NCBI GenBank assembly: GCA_040389065.1
Contig: JAZKAR010000034.1
Span: 1-50,502, forward strand
Direction: 5' to 3'
Length of the DNA stretch: 50,502 nt
DNA from: JAZKAR01 sp040389065
GTDB taxonomy: Bacteria > Pseudomonadota > Gammaproteobacteria > Burkholderiales > Casimicrobiaceae
A program made the position numbers and the translations under genes. Position 1 is the stretch's first letter; the number at the start of each line of letters is the position of its first letter. Below, piece after piece: positions 16,746 through 24,429 of the stretch. Below the pieces are notes generated by a model. The model searched no databases, was not told where the DNA came from, and was given only the letters and a program-made list of their open reading frames with translations.

Positions 16746-17998
16746 TAAACATAATAAATGATTCTTACCATGAAAAAGGTGCGCCTTATGTTTGGCTCAT
16801 AGCGCTAATTTTATTTCTTACACCTATCTCGATAGTGATTGGTGACGATGGAGTTTCAGTTAATTACACATTTGCAATTCTTCTTTTTATTGCGCCTTGG
16901 GGATATCGTTCTTCTATTACAGGAATGGGTTATTGCTCAGTATTAGCTCTGAGTTATCCAGTTGGCATGTTAATTTTCTCGCAAGGATCAGAAAGTTTTT
17001 TAACTCGTCAATTTATTAGTTTTATTGTCGCTTTATTACCAGTGCTAATTTTGTTTATTAAATTGAACATTTCAATAAGAACAATTTCAATCGCAGTTAT
17101 TTTAACGTCATTATTATATAGTTTATGGGTAATATGGGCAGTTTGTACACATGATTTTTCTTTAGCAGATGTTTATTTCATTAAAGGTGGGCTTAGAGAG
17201 TACGTGTCTGATTGGCCGCAGCGGTATGTAAGTATATTAATTTTAGGTTTTTTTCTTTCTATAAACTTTGTTAAACAATCATATATATATGTAGTGTCAG
17301 CCATAATTTTGTTTGGTGTGATATTTTTAACTTTCACTAGGGCTGCTTACTTGGCTCTAATAGTAGGAGCTTTAGGTTATTTTATTTCCTCTTGCTATTT
17401 TTATCCTAAAATATTTTTCAAAAAATCTAGATTAGTAGAAAATATTTTGAGGAAATTACCCTATTTTTTTTTGTTAAGTATAATAATTATTTGTCTTGCA
17501 AATGAAGATATCCAAAAAGCAATCACTTTAATTTTTAATGCTACAATTAATAATGTGGGTGAGGCGTTAACAGGGAATCTTGATAAGGAATCTTCAGCAG
17601 GGGAGCGTTTTAATATTTGGGAAAAAGCTTTTGGTTTTGTATTGGAAAAGAATCCTTTATTAGGAACAGGTCTGGCTGGGTTAGGTTTATTTAACGTCGG
17701 AGCAGGGTCAGCTCATAGTCAATATATGGATATTTTTATCAGAACAGGAATTTTAGGATTAATTGCATATTTAGTGATTTTTTTTATTTTTCTATCAAGA
17801 GCTTTTCGTGTATACCCACCACTTTTTGCTTGGTTAATATCTCTTTCCATATTTGGTTTCTTTCATGAAACTACGAAACTATCCTATGTGGCATTTGCAT
17901 ACTTTATTTTCTTTAATCTAGTAAGTGAAAGACTATCATTAAAATCGCGACCATTGGCAGAGAATATATTGTTAAAGAAAAAAGGGACTGTATTATGA
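16742..17998 (+). CDS. O-antigen polymerase/ligase family protein (Wzy-like)
   Basis: A 418-residue integral membrane protein with about 10-12 helices. The Wzy_C/O-antigen ligase landmarks are visible: an early aromatic helix region (ISIVIGDDGVSVNYTFAILL), FTRAAYLALIVGALGYF, and a large loop containing SAGERFNIWEKAF, then NPLLGTGLAGLG and GAGSAHSQYMDIF before the last helices. The loop usually reads HN where this has HS. It is expected to polymerise flipped repeat units in the periplasm; it could instead be a ligase. Coupling to the flippase by ATGA overlap favours the polymerase reading. The next gene also overlaps by four bases. Confidence 0.82.
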   Translation: MINIINDSYHEKGAPYVWLIALILFLTPISIVIGDDGVSVNYTFAILLFIAPWGYRSSITGMGYCSVLALSYPVGMLIFSQGSESFLTRQFISFIVALLPVLILFIKLNISIRTISIAVILTSLLYSLWVIWAVCTHDFSLADVYFIKGGLREYVSDWPQRYVSILILGFFLSINFVKQSYIYVVSAIILFGVIFLTFTRAAYLALIVGALGYFISSCYFYPKIFFKKSRLVENILRKLPYFFLLSIIIICLANEDIQKAITLIFNATINNVGEALTGNLDKESSAGERFNIWEKAFGFVLEKNPLLGTGLAGLGLFNVGAGSAHSQYMDIFIRTGILGLIAYLVIFFIFLSRAFRVYPPLFAWLISLSIFGFFHETTKLSYVAFAYFIFFNLVSERLSLKSRPLAENILLKKKGTVL

Positions 17999-19305
17999 GT
18001 GTTTTATTCTTTGATTATTGGACAACAGGTATTCATAATTTTATTTCGCTACATGAGCGCTTAAAGCAATTAAAGGTAAAAGCTCAGCTACTTCATTTAG
18101 GATCATGGCGTGATTCTACCGTATCTGTAAAAGAAGAGCTTCATGGAATTTTATGTGAAGATATTTCACTTTATGAGAATAATATTTTAAAGGCATTAAA
18201 AGTATTAAAGCCTCAAGTTGTAGTCATGTTAAATACAACCTTGATAATGGATCGTACAATGAATCGGCTATGCCGAATGTTGGGAATACGAACTATTTAT
18301 TTAATGCATGGTATTAAAGCTATTGGAAGTGATCTTGACGAATTTGTTTTGCATCAAAATGCCTATTGGACATGGACAAAACGCCTAGGCAAAGTAAGTA
18401 AATATGCGGGCTTAAGTTTTCGATATTTTTCTGCTGTAGCAAAGAATAATCCTTTTGAAATTTTAGATCCACGCACATATGGGTTTTTTATTCAAATGGC
18501 TTTCTGGCCAGGAAGCGCCCATGAGCGCCCTTGGCCTCATAAAGACATTTACTGTGACCGTGCCTTAGTTTATGCAAATGTCTATCGAGACTTAATGCTT
18601 AAAGAAACTGGCTACCCTAAAGATAGAGTCGTTGTCGTCGGTAACCCTAATTTAGACGCAGCGTATGGATTGCTACGCGATCCTGAAGCTAAACTACGCG
18701 CCCGCAAAAGAATAGAATTGCTAGGGGTTAAGTCTGAACGTCAAGCTATTGTTTATATGGAAGATGCTTTCCCAGAGCAAGGAATGGGTGGGTGGACAGA
18801 TCAAACAAGAATCGATGAGCTTAAAACAATCAGTGCTACGGTAGAGGCAGCAGGATTTGATTTCATTATAAAAATGCATCCTGGCAGTCATTCAGAAGGT
18901 GTGATTAAGGCGTTTTCTAATAGTGAACATACTCATGTTGTGCTTAAAACAGATCTAGCAGAACTTATATTAGGATGTGTTGCTACTTTAGGGCATATTT
19001 CAACCACGCTTATGCTTCCTATTATTTTAGAGTGTCCTTTAATTGTTCCTACATGGTCACCAGGGCTTGAAAGGTATGGTTATTATGTTACAGCAGGCGC
19101 AGCGACTCCTGCTGAATCACCAGAGGCTTTAGCTGATTTACTAAAAAAAGTTAATAACGGTTTATTGCTAAAAGATGAGCGGTTAATAAATTTTGTGCAG
19201 GAATTTATTACCTATACCGATGGGCATAGCCAAGATAGAATTGTTTCTGAAATTGTTTCTTGTATGAAAGATAAGTCTCTTATACCCCAAAAGGTTGCTG
19301 CTTAA
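17995..19305 (+). CDS. Probable GT-B-fold glycosyltransferase of unknown specificity
   Basis: A 436-residue soluble protein with a GT-B-like two-half layout: LKPQVVVMLNTTLIMDR and IRTIYLMHGIKAIGSD in the N-terminal half, VVVVGNPNLDAAY at the hinge, and a nucleotide-site-like C-terminal half with FIIKMHPGSHSEG, LGHISTTLMLPIILECPLIVP and TPAESPEALADLL. The IIKMHPG and GHISTTL pattern resembles CDP-glycerol/teichoic-acid transferases and nonulosonic-acid-handling GT-B enzymes. It lies after Wzy and before an AsnB gene (TAATG junction), with AAGGG upstream of the ATG. Because the locus makes a CMP-nonulosonic acid and no other obvious transferase for it is present, this gene is a candidate (inference). 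The assignment to any one GT family is uncertain. Confidence 0.6.
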   Translation: MSVLFFDYWTTGIHNFISLHERLKQLKVKAQLLHLGSWRDSTVSVKEELHGILCEDISLYENNILKALKVLKPQVVVMLNTTLIMDRTMNRLCRMLGIRTIYLMHGIKAIGSDLDEFVLHQNAYWTWTKRLGKVSKYAGLSFRYFSAVAKNNPFEILDPRTYGFFIQMAFWPGSAHERPWPHKDIYCDRALVYANVYRDLMLKETGYPKDRVVVVGNPNLDAAYGLLRDPEAKLRARKRIELLGVKSERQAIVYMEDAFPEQGMGGWTDQTRIDELKTISATVEAAGFDFIIKMHPGSHSEGVIKAFSNSEHTHVVLKTDLAELILGCVATLGHISTTLMLPIILECPLIVPTWSPGLERYGYYVTAGAATPAESPEALADLLKKVNNGLLLKDERLINFVQEFITYTDGHSQDRIVSEIVSCMKDKSLIPQKVAA

Positions 19306-21197
19306 TGTGTGGGTTTGTAGGAGAGGTAAGATGGGAAAATATTAATAAAGTATCTCCTACTTTATTAAAAGCAGCGCGCGATTGTATGAGTGCGCGCGGG
19401 CCTGATGCAGAAGGGATATGGTTGAATGCTTCTGCTTCTGTAGGATTAGCACATCGGCGCTTAAGCATTCTTGATCTTGACCCGCGTTCTAATCAGCCAT
19501 TTTCTGATATCTCAGGTCGTTTTCATTTGGTTTATAACGGAGAAGTTTATAATTTTCATGTGATAAGAAAAAAACTCGAAGCTTTAGGTACAATATTTCG
19601 AACAGAATCAGATACCGAAGTGGTGCTCTATGCGCTTATCAAATGGGGTGTAAAAGCGTTTGATGAATTTAGCGGCATGTTTGCGTTAGCATTTTGGGAT
19701 GAACAAGAGCATCAATTAATTTTAGCAAGAGATCGAATTGGAGTTAAACCGCTTTATATTGATACGCGCGGTAATAAGCGTATTGCGTTTGCATCTACGT
19801 TAGCACCTCTCCTTAAGCTTGCGCCTGTTGAAAATCGATTAAATTTACCAGCGCTCTCTACATATTTGCGTATGTTATATGTACCTGCCTCTGAATGTGC
19901 GGTAGAAGGAATTATTAAGCTGCCAGCGGGTAGCTATCTTAAGCTAGATAGGGCGGGTAGTGCTCAACAAGCACAATGGTGGAATCCTTTTAAGACTTTT
20001 ACGACACCTCAACCTTATCAGCAAATAAATGTTATTTCGCCTCAAGCCGCTGTTAATGAAGTTGATCGCTTATTAGGTGAGGCTGTCAGAAGTCGATTGG
20101 TAAGTGATGTACCGGTAGGTGTTTTATTATCAGGAGGCATAGATTCATCCTTGGTGACAGCACACATGATGGCTGCTAAAGGCAGCGCGGTAGATAGTTT
20201 CACAATAGCCTTTGATAGTAGCGAGCATGATGAATCTAAAGTAGCTGAGCAAGTTGCTCAGCATTTAGGTACTCGTCATCATGTTCTAACAGCTACAGCA
20301 AGTGGTTTAACAGATTTTATTGAAGATTTTCCTTTGCATTTTGATGAGCCGTTTGCAGACGTTAGCGCATTTCCTACCATGTTAGTTTCTCAGCTTACCC
20401 GCAAGCAAGTAACAGTAGCGCTTTGCGGTGATGGGGGTGATGAGCTTTTTGGTGGTTATAATTATTACGCTTGGCTTAAAAAATATGAGCGTGTATTTCA
20501 ATTGCCAGCGTGGTTACGCAAAACGGCTGCAAGTATTTCTCCTCTTCTAAACTCATTAAATTCAACGTCTGCCATGGCGGTTGCGGCGTTGGGGTGTGCA
20601 GATATGCCAGCGGTTTTTGCTTATATGCGTAGCGCATCGAAAGCCGTGGATTGGGAAAAACTGTGCAAATTTCCTGGTGGTGAGGCAGATGCATTTTTTA
20701 GAGCAGCCATGGCGAAAAGAAGTCTGGCAGATGTTCGACAGCAGGCGATGGCAGCTGACTTAACCCTGTATCTTCCTGATGATATTTTGGTAAAGGGTGA
20801 TCGAGCGTCAATGGCTGCTTCGCTAGAAACGCGACATCCTTTTCTTGATGTAAAACTGGTGGAGTTTGCGTTATCACTGCCTCCTGCAATATTATTTGCA
20901 CAGCCACAATCAAAATGGTTATTAAGAGAAATTTTAAAGAAATACGTTCCAGAGAGTATTGTTAATCGTCCTAAGCATGGATTTAATGTTCCTATTCGAG
21001 ATTGGTTCCGTGGGCCTCTTAAAGATTTTGTCCGTGACCACTTAAGCCTCTCGCGCATGAAGGATGATCCTTTGGTTCATGGCGCAGCAGTTGAACATTT
21101 AGTAAATGAACACATTGCTGGTACACGAAATCACGAGAATCTTATCTGGGCTATCTTAGCCTACCGCTTATGGCGAGAAAGGTTTGGAGTTCATTGA
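19305..21197 (+). CDS. asnB: Asparagine synthetase-type glutamine amidotransferase (first full copy)
   Basis: A 630-residue two-domain enzyme. The N-terminal class II glutaminase starts MCGFVGEV, with Cys2 exposed after Met removal as the nucleophile; RGPDAEG and VYNGEVYNF follow. The C-terminal ATP-pyrophosphatase domain has LLSGGIDSS (SGGIDSS at 276-282) and CGDGGDELFGGY, and ends with RPKHGFNVPIRDW. Intact catalytic residues suggest an active enzyme. In polysaccharide loci such proteins often amidate the carboxylate of uronic-acid sugars instead of making asparagine; with another copy 1.1 kb away and a third at the window edge, that role is more likely here (inference). The start overlaps the previous stop as TAATG. 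Confidence 0.92.
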   Translation: MCGFVGEVRWENINKVSPTLLKAARDCMSARGPDAEGIWLNASASVGLAHRRLSILDLDPRSNQPFSDISGRFHLVYNGEVYNFHVIRKKLEALGTIFRTESDTEVVLYALIKWGVKAFDEFSGMFALAFWDEQEHQLILARDRIGVKPLYIDTRGNKRIAFASTLAPLLKLAPVENRLNLPALSTYLRMLYVPASECAVEGIIKLPAGSYLKLDRAGSAQQAQWWNPFKTFTTPQPYQQINVISPQAAVNEVDRLLGEAVRSRLVSDVPVGVLLSGGIDSSLVTAHMMAAKGSAVDSFTIAFDSSEHDESKVAEQVAQHLGTRHHVLTATASGLTDFIEDFPLHFDEPFADVSAFPTMLVSQLTRKQVTVALCGDGGDELFGGYNYYAWLKKYERVFQLPAWLRKTAASISPLLNSLNSTSAMAVAALGCADMPAVFAYMRSASKAVDWEKLCKFPGGEADAFFRAAMAKRSLADVRQQAMAADLTLYLPDDILVKGDRASMAASLETRHPFLDVKLVEFALSLPPAILFAQPQSKWLLREILKKYVPESIVNRPKHGFNVPIRDWFRGPLKDFVRDHLSLSRMKDDPLVHGAAVEHLVNEHIAGTRNHENLIWAILAYRLWRERFGVH

Positions 21198-22333
21198 AAA
21201 CGATTATTATTGAGGCACTTTCTGCATTGCAGGGCGGGGGCAAAACATACCTTAAAAATTTATTTATGTACTATAAAGCCTATCCAAATACGCGTGTCAT
21301 TGCATTTGTGCCAGCAAAATTTAAAGAAGAGTTTGCAACGAATAATCAAATCGAAATTCGTGTGTCAGAGTTTGCTTCTAAAGGAATTATGCAGCGTATT
21401 TTTTGGAATACGTTTATTTTGCCCAGGATATTAAAAAAATTAAAAGCAGATGTTTTATACTCACCCGGTGGATTTCTTGCAACTCGCCAAGTAGGCAAAT
21501 GTCGAACAGCGGTTGCTTTTCGAAATATGCTTCCTTTTTTGCCAGATGAAAGAACAAGGTACGCGAGGGGTAAAACACGCGCTCGATTATGGTTGTTAAA
21601 GCATATTCAAGGGGCTTCTTTTCGCGAGGCTGACCTAGTTATTTTTATCTCAAAGTTTGCTAAATCTGTTATTGATCTCACGGTAGGTAAACGCCGTGGG
21701 CAATCTCTAGTGGTTCCTCATGGGTTAAATAACTATTTTTTAGGCGCTCAACCACGGCCTGATGATTCTAAACTGCCAGAAGAATATGTTCTTTATGTAT
21801 CTATTTTAAGCGTATATAAATCTCAAGTTGAAGTAGTAAAAGCCTGGAGACAATTACGGGCAAGCCGCCCAACAAAAGAAAAATTATTACTCGTAGGGCC
21901 TGACCAGCCTCCTTATGGAGACAAGGTTAGACAAACAATTATAGAGTTAGGCTTAGAAGAAGAGGTACTGCTTTTTGGGAATGTTCCTTATTCACAACTC
22001 CCCGGTTATTACCAGCATGCGAAAGTAAATATTTTTGCTTCCTCTTGTGAAAATTGCCCTAATATCCTGCTGGAAGCCTTGGCAGCAGGGCGACCTGTAT
22101 TATGTTCTGACTATCAGCCTATGCCTGAGTTTGGAGCAGAAGCAGTAAAGTATTTCGATCCGTATAATCCAAAACAATTATCGACTCTTTTACAAAAAGT
22201 TCTAGATAACCCGGAGCTGCGTATAGAGCTGGGAAAGCGCGCAATGCAAAGAGCACAAGACTTTCAGTGGGATATGTCTGCTAAACGCACATGGGATGCT
22301 TTAATTGCCCTTGCTAACAAGGAGCAGATTTAA
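21194..22333 (+). CDS. Glycosyltransferase family 4 (GT-B, GT1-domain) protein
   Basis: Transfers a sugar from a nucleotide donor to the growing lipid-linked unit. The GT4 features are: an N-terminal LSALQGGGKTYLKNL loop, ILKKLKADVLYSPGGF, LVVPHGLNNYF, EEYVLYVSILSVYKSQ, LLLVGPDQPPYG, FGNVPYSQLPGYYQHAKVNI, and the EX7E-type donor segment around SSCENCPNILLEALAAGRPVL. I choose the TTG at 21194, which overlaps the AsnB stop as TTGA and opens directly with KTIIIEALSALQ. An ATG at 21170 is possible and would add eight residues and a longer overlap with asnB. Sugar specificity cannot be read from the sequence. It is followed without a gap by a second asnB. Confidence 0.85.
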   Translation: MKTIIIEALSALQGGGKTYLKNLFMYYKAYPNTRVIAFVPAKFKEEFATNNQIEIRVSEFASKGIMQRIFWNTFILPRILKKLKADVLYSPGGFLATRQVGKCRTAVAFRNMLPFLPDERTRYARGKTRARLWLLKHIQGASFREADLVIFISKFAKSVIDLTVGKRRGQSLVVPHGLNNYFLGAQPRPDDSKLPEEYVLYVSILSVYKSQVEVVKAWRQLRASRPTKEKLLLVGPDQPPYGDKVRQTIIELGLEEEVLLFGNVPYSQLPGYYQHAKVNIFASSCENCPNILLEALAAGRPVLCSDYQPMPEFGAEAVKYFDPYNPKQLSTLLQKVLDNPELRIELGKRAMQRAQDFQWDMSAKRTWDALIALANKEQI

Positions 22334-24238
22334 ATGTGCGGTATTGGAGGTTTTTCAGGAAATTTTAGTTCAAGTTTACTGATCGATATGCATCAAGCTA
22401 TCGAACATAGAGGGCCTGACGATGAGGGCGTGCTTTGGCTGCAAGAAGAGAGCGTAGGTTTGTGCCATCGTCGTCTTTCGATTATTGATCTTTCAGCTCT
22501 TGGGCATCAACCCATGTGGGATGTATCAGGTAGAGTAGCTATTGTTTTTAATGGTGAAATTTATAATTATCGAGAATTGCGAGCAGATCTCGAGCAACGT
22601 GGTATGGCTTTTGCAAGTTCTACTGATACAGAAGTGTTACTGAATCTTTATCTCGCAGAAGGCGAGTCAATGCTGACGAAGCTGAATGGGATGTTTGCAT
22701 TTGCATTATGGGATAATGAAAAGAAACGCTTGTTTTTGGCACGAGATGGGTTTGGTGTTAAACCATTTTATTATGCTCAAACAGAGTTAGGTTTTATTTT
22801 TGCTAGTGAGATGAAAAGTTTATTAAAAGAAAAAAGTATTTCACGAGCCATAGATGCACAGGCTGTATTAAATTATCTTACTTACTTATGGTGCCCTGCT
22901 CCTAGAACGATGTTATCTGCTGTAAAAAAGCTTTTGCCGGGTCATGCGCTTATTGTTGAAAAAGGGAAAATTACCAAACAGTGGCAATATTATGATCTGC
23001 CCTATAACCAAGAAAAAACTTCACTTTCTCCTGAAAAAGCAGCAGAGGCATTGTGCGAGCATCTGGCAGAGTCTGTGCGGCGTCAAATGGTTGCAGATGT
23101 GCCTGTAGGTGCTTTTCTCTCGGGTGGACTCGATTCAAGTGCTATTGCCTTTTTTGCCAAAAAACATGCTCATGAAGGGCAATTAGATTGCTTCACAATT
23201 GGATTCAAAGACGATGCGTGGATAAATGAAGGGATGGCAGAAGATCTTCCCTACGCGCAGCGTGTAGCTAAGCACCTTGGGGTGAATTTGCATACCATTG
23301 AGGTAGGGCCAGAAATGGCACAAGAATTTAGTAAAATGATATTTCAGCTTGATGAGCCTCAGGCTGACCCCTCAGCTATTAATGTTTTGCTTATTTCAAA
23401 ATTAGCGCGAGAAAAAGGAATTAAAGTCTTATTATCAGGCTCCGGGGGAGATGATATTTTTTCAGGCTATCGACGCCACCAAGCTTTGTATCTTGAAAAG
23501 TATTGGAATTGGTTGCCTAAATCAGCGCTATCAATCGTTCAACAATTTACCCATGGTTTTTCTACCTCCCGGGCAAGCACGCGCCGTGTTTCTAAATTAT
23601 TTGCATATGCTGATGTAGAAGGGCCAGAACGCCTAGTTTCTTATTTTAATTGGATCGACCCTCTATCTCGTAATTTTTTGCTAAGTTCATGGATGCGCTC
23701 AGAATTAGTAAATGGGTTAGGTGAAAATCCATTGTTAGAAAGAGTTCAAAGCCTGCCCAGAAGTATGTGTGAGCTAGATAAAATGTTGTATTTAGAAAGC
23801 AAATATTTTTTGGCTGACCATAACCTTAATTACACCGATAAAATGGCAATGGCAGCAGGGGTAGAGGTTCGAGTCCCTTTTTTAGATAATGATTTGGTTG
23901 CTTTTGCTGCCCAATTGCCTTCTGAATATAAACAACGTCGCTTAGAAGGAAAATGGTTGTTTAAAAAGGCCATGGAACCTTTTTTACCAAAAGATATAAT
24001 TTATCGTCCTAAAACTGGTTTCGGGGTGCCCATAAGAAGCTGGTTAAAAAAAGAATTACGTGAGTTGGTTGATGAACTTCTATCCGATGAGGTCATTCGT
24101 CGTAGAGGCCTTTTTGATGTGGCTGGAGTCCGCAGTTTTCTTGAAAAAGATCGTTTGGGCCACATTGATGGCTCTTATATAATTCTTGCCATCATGTCTA
24201 TTGAGTTATGGTGCCAAGCTTTTTTAGATGTTTCTTAG
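22334..24238 (+). CDS. asnB: Asparagine synthetase-type glutamine amidotransferase (second full copy)
   Basis: A 634-residue AsnB homologue with MCGIGGF (Cys2 nucleophile), HRGPDDEG, FNGEIYNY, the ATP loop FLSGGLDSS (SGGLDSS at 263-269), SGSGGDDIFSGY and RPKTGFGVPIRSW. All key residues are present. The second half shows SGSGGDDIFSGY where the first copy has CGDGGDELFGGY, so the two are diverged paralogues, not a recent duplication. The ATG follows the GT stop directly (TAAATG), so it is in the same operon. It would amidate aspartate or, more likely in this setting, a sugar carboxylate. It is the last gene before repeat copy B, which begins three bases after the stop codon. Confidence 0.91.
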   Translation: MCGIGGFSGNFSSSLLIDMHQAIEHRGPDDEGVLWLQEESVGLCHRRLSIIDLSALGHQPMWDVSGRVAIVFNGEIYNYRELRADLEQRGMAFASSTDTEVLLNLYLAEGESMLTKLNGMFAFALWDNEKKRLFLARDGFGVKPFYYAQTELGFIFASEMKSLLKEKSISRAIDAQAVLNYLTYLWCPAPRTMLSAVKKLLPGHALIVEKGKITKQWQYYDLPYNQEKTSLSPEKAAEALCEHLAESVRRQMVADVPVGAFLSGGLDSSAIAFFAKKHAHEGQLDCFTIGFKDDAWINEGMAEDLPYAQRVAKHLGVNLHTIEVGPEMAQEFSKMIFQLDEPQADPSAINVLLISKLAREKGIKVLLSGSGGDDIFSGYRRHQALYLEKYWNWLPKSALSIVQQFTHGFSTSRASTRRVSKLFAYADVEGPERLVSYFNWIDPLSRNFLLSSWMRSELVNGLGENPLLERVQSLPRSMCELDKMLYLESKYFLADHNLNYTDKMAMAAGVEVRVPFLDNDLVAFAAQLPSEYKQRRLEGKWLFKKAMEPFLPKDIIYRPKTGFGVPIRSWLKKELRELVDELLSDEVIRRRGLFDVAGVRSFLEKDRLGHIDGSYIILAIMSIELWCQAFLDVS

Positions 24239-24241
24239 CAA

Positions 24242-24373
24242 TAGAAATTACGCAGTTGTGTTCTCTTGGCGTGGGACGCCCCGCGTTATGGCAACTGGTT
24301 GTACTCCATGTACTATCTGCATTGCCATGCGGGGCATCCCATGCCTTGATAGAACTCATCTGCGTAACTTCTA
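24242..24373. repeat. Hairpin-forming repeat, copy B (REPIN/MITE-like)
   Basis: A 132-base copy of the element at 1771-1896, in the opposite orientation. Ends: TAGAAATTACGCAGTTG (24,242-24,258) and CATCTGCGTAACTTCTA (24,357-24,373), each differing by one base from the perfect copy A ends. Two internal REP-like hairpins, GGCGTGGGACGCC (24,268-24,280) and GGCATCCCATGCC (24,333-24,345), are themselves near-complementary, so the whole element can fold into one long hairpin. It starts just after the second full asnB gene and could end that operon or act as mRNA 3' structure (inference). Confidence 0.85.
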
Positions 24374-24429
24374 TAAGAAATTACCAAGGGTTATGAAATT
24401 TTGAATGAAGGCAAATGGCGAATTAGAGA

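Noticed and set aside
20621..21058. Minus-strand frame (145 aa) within asnB
   Set aside because: Fully inside a well-supported gene with intact motifs; no ribosome site or family pattern.
24208..24396. Plus-strand frame (62 aa) at the end of the second asnB
   Set aside because: It lies mostly on hairpin repeat copy B, has no ribosome site and no protein-like pattern.
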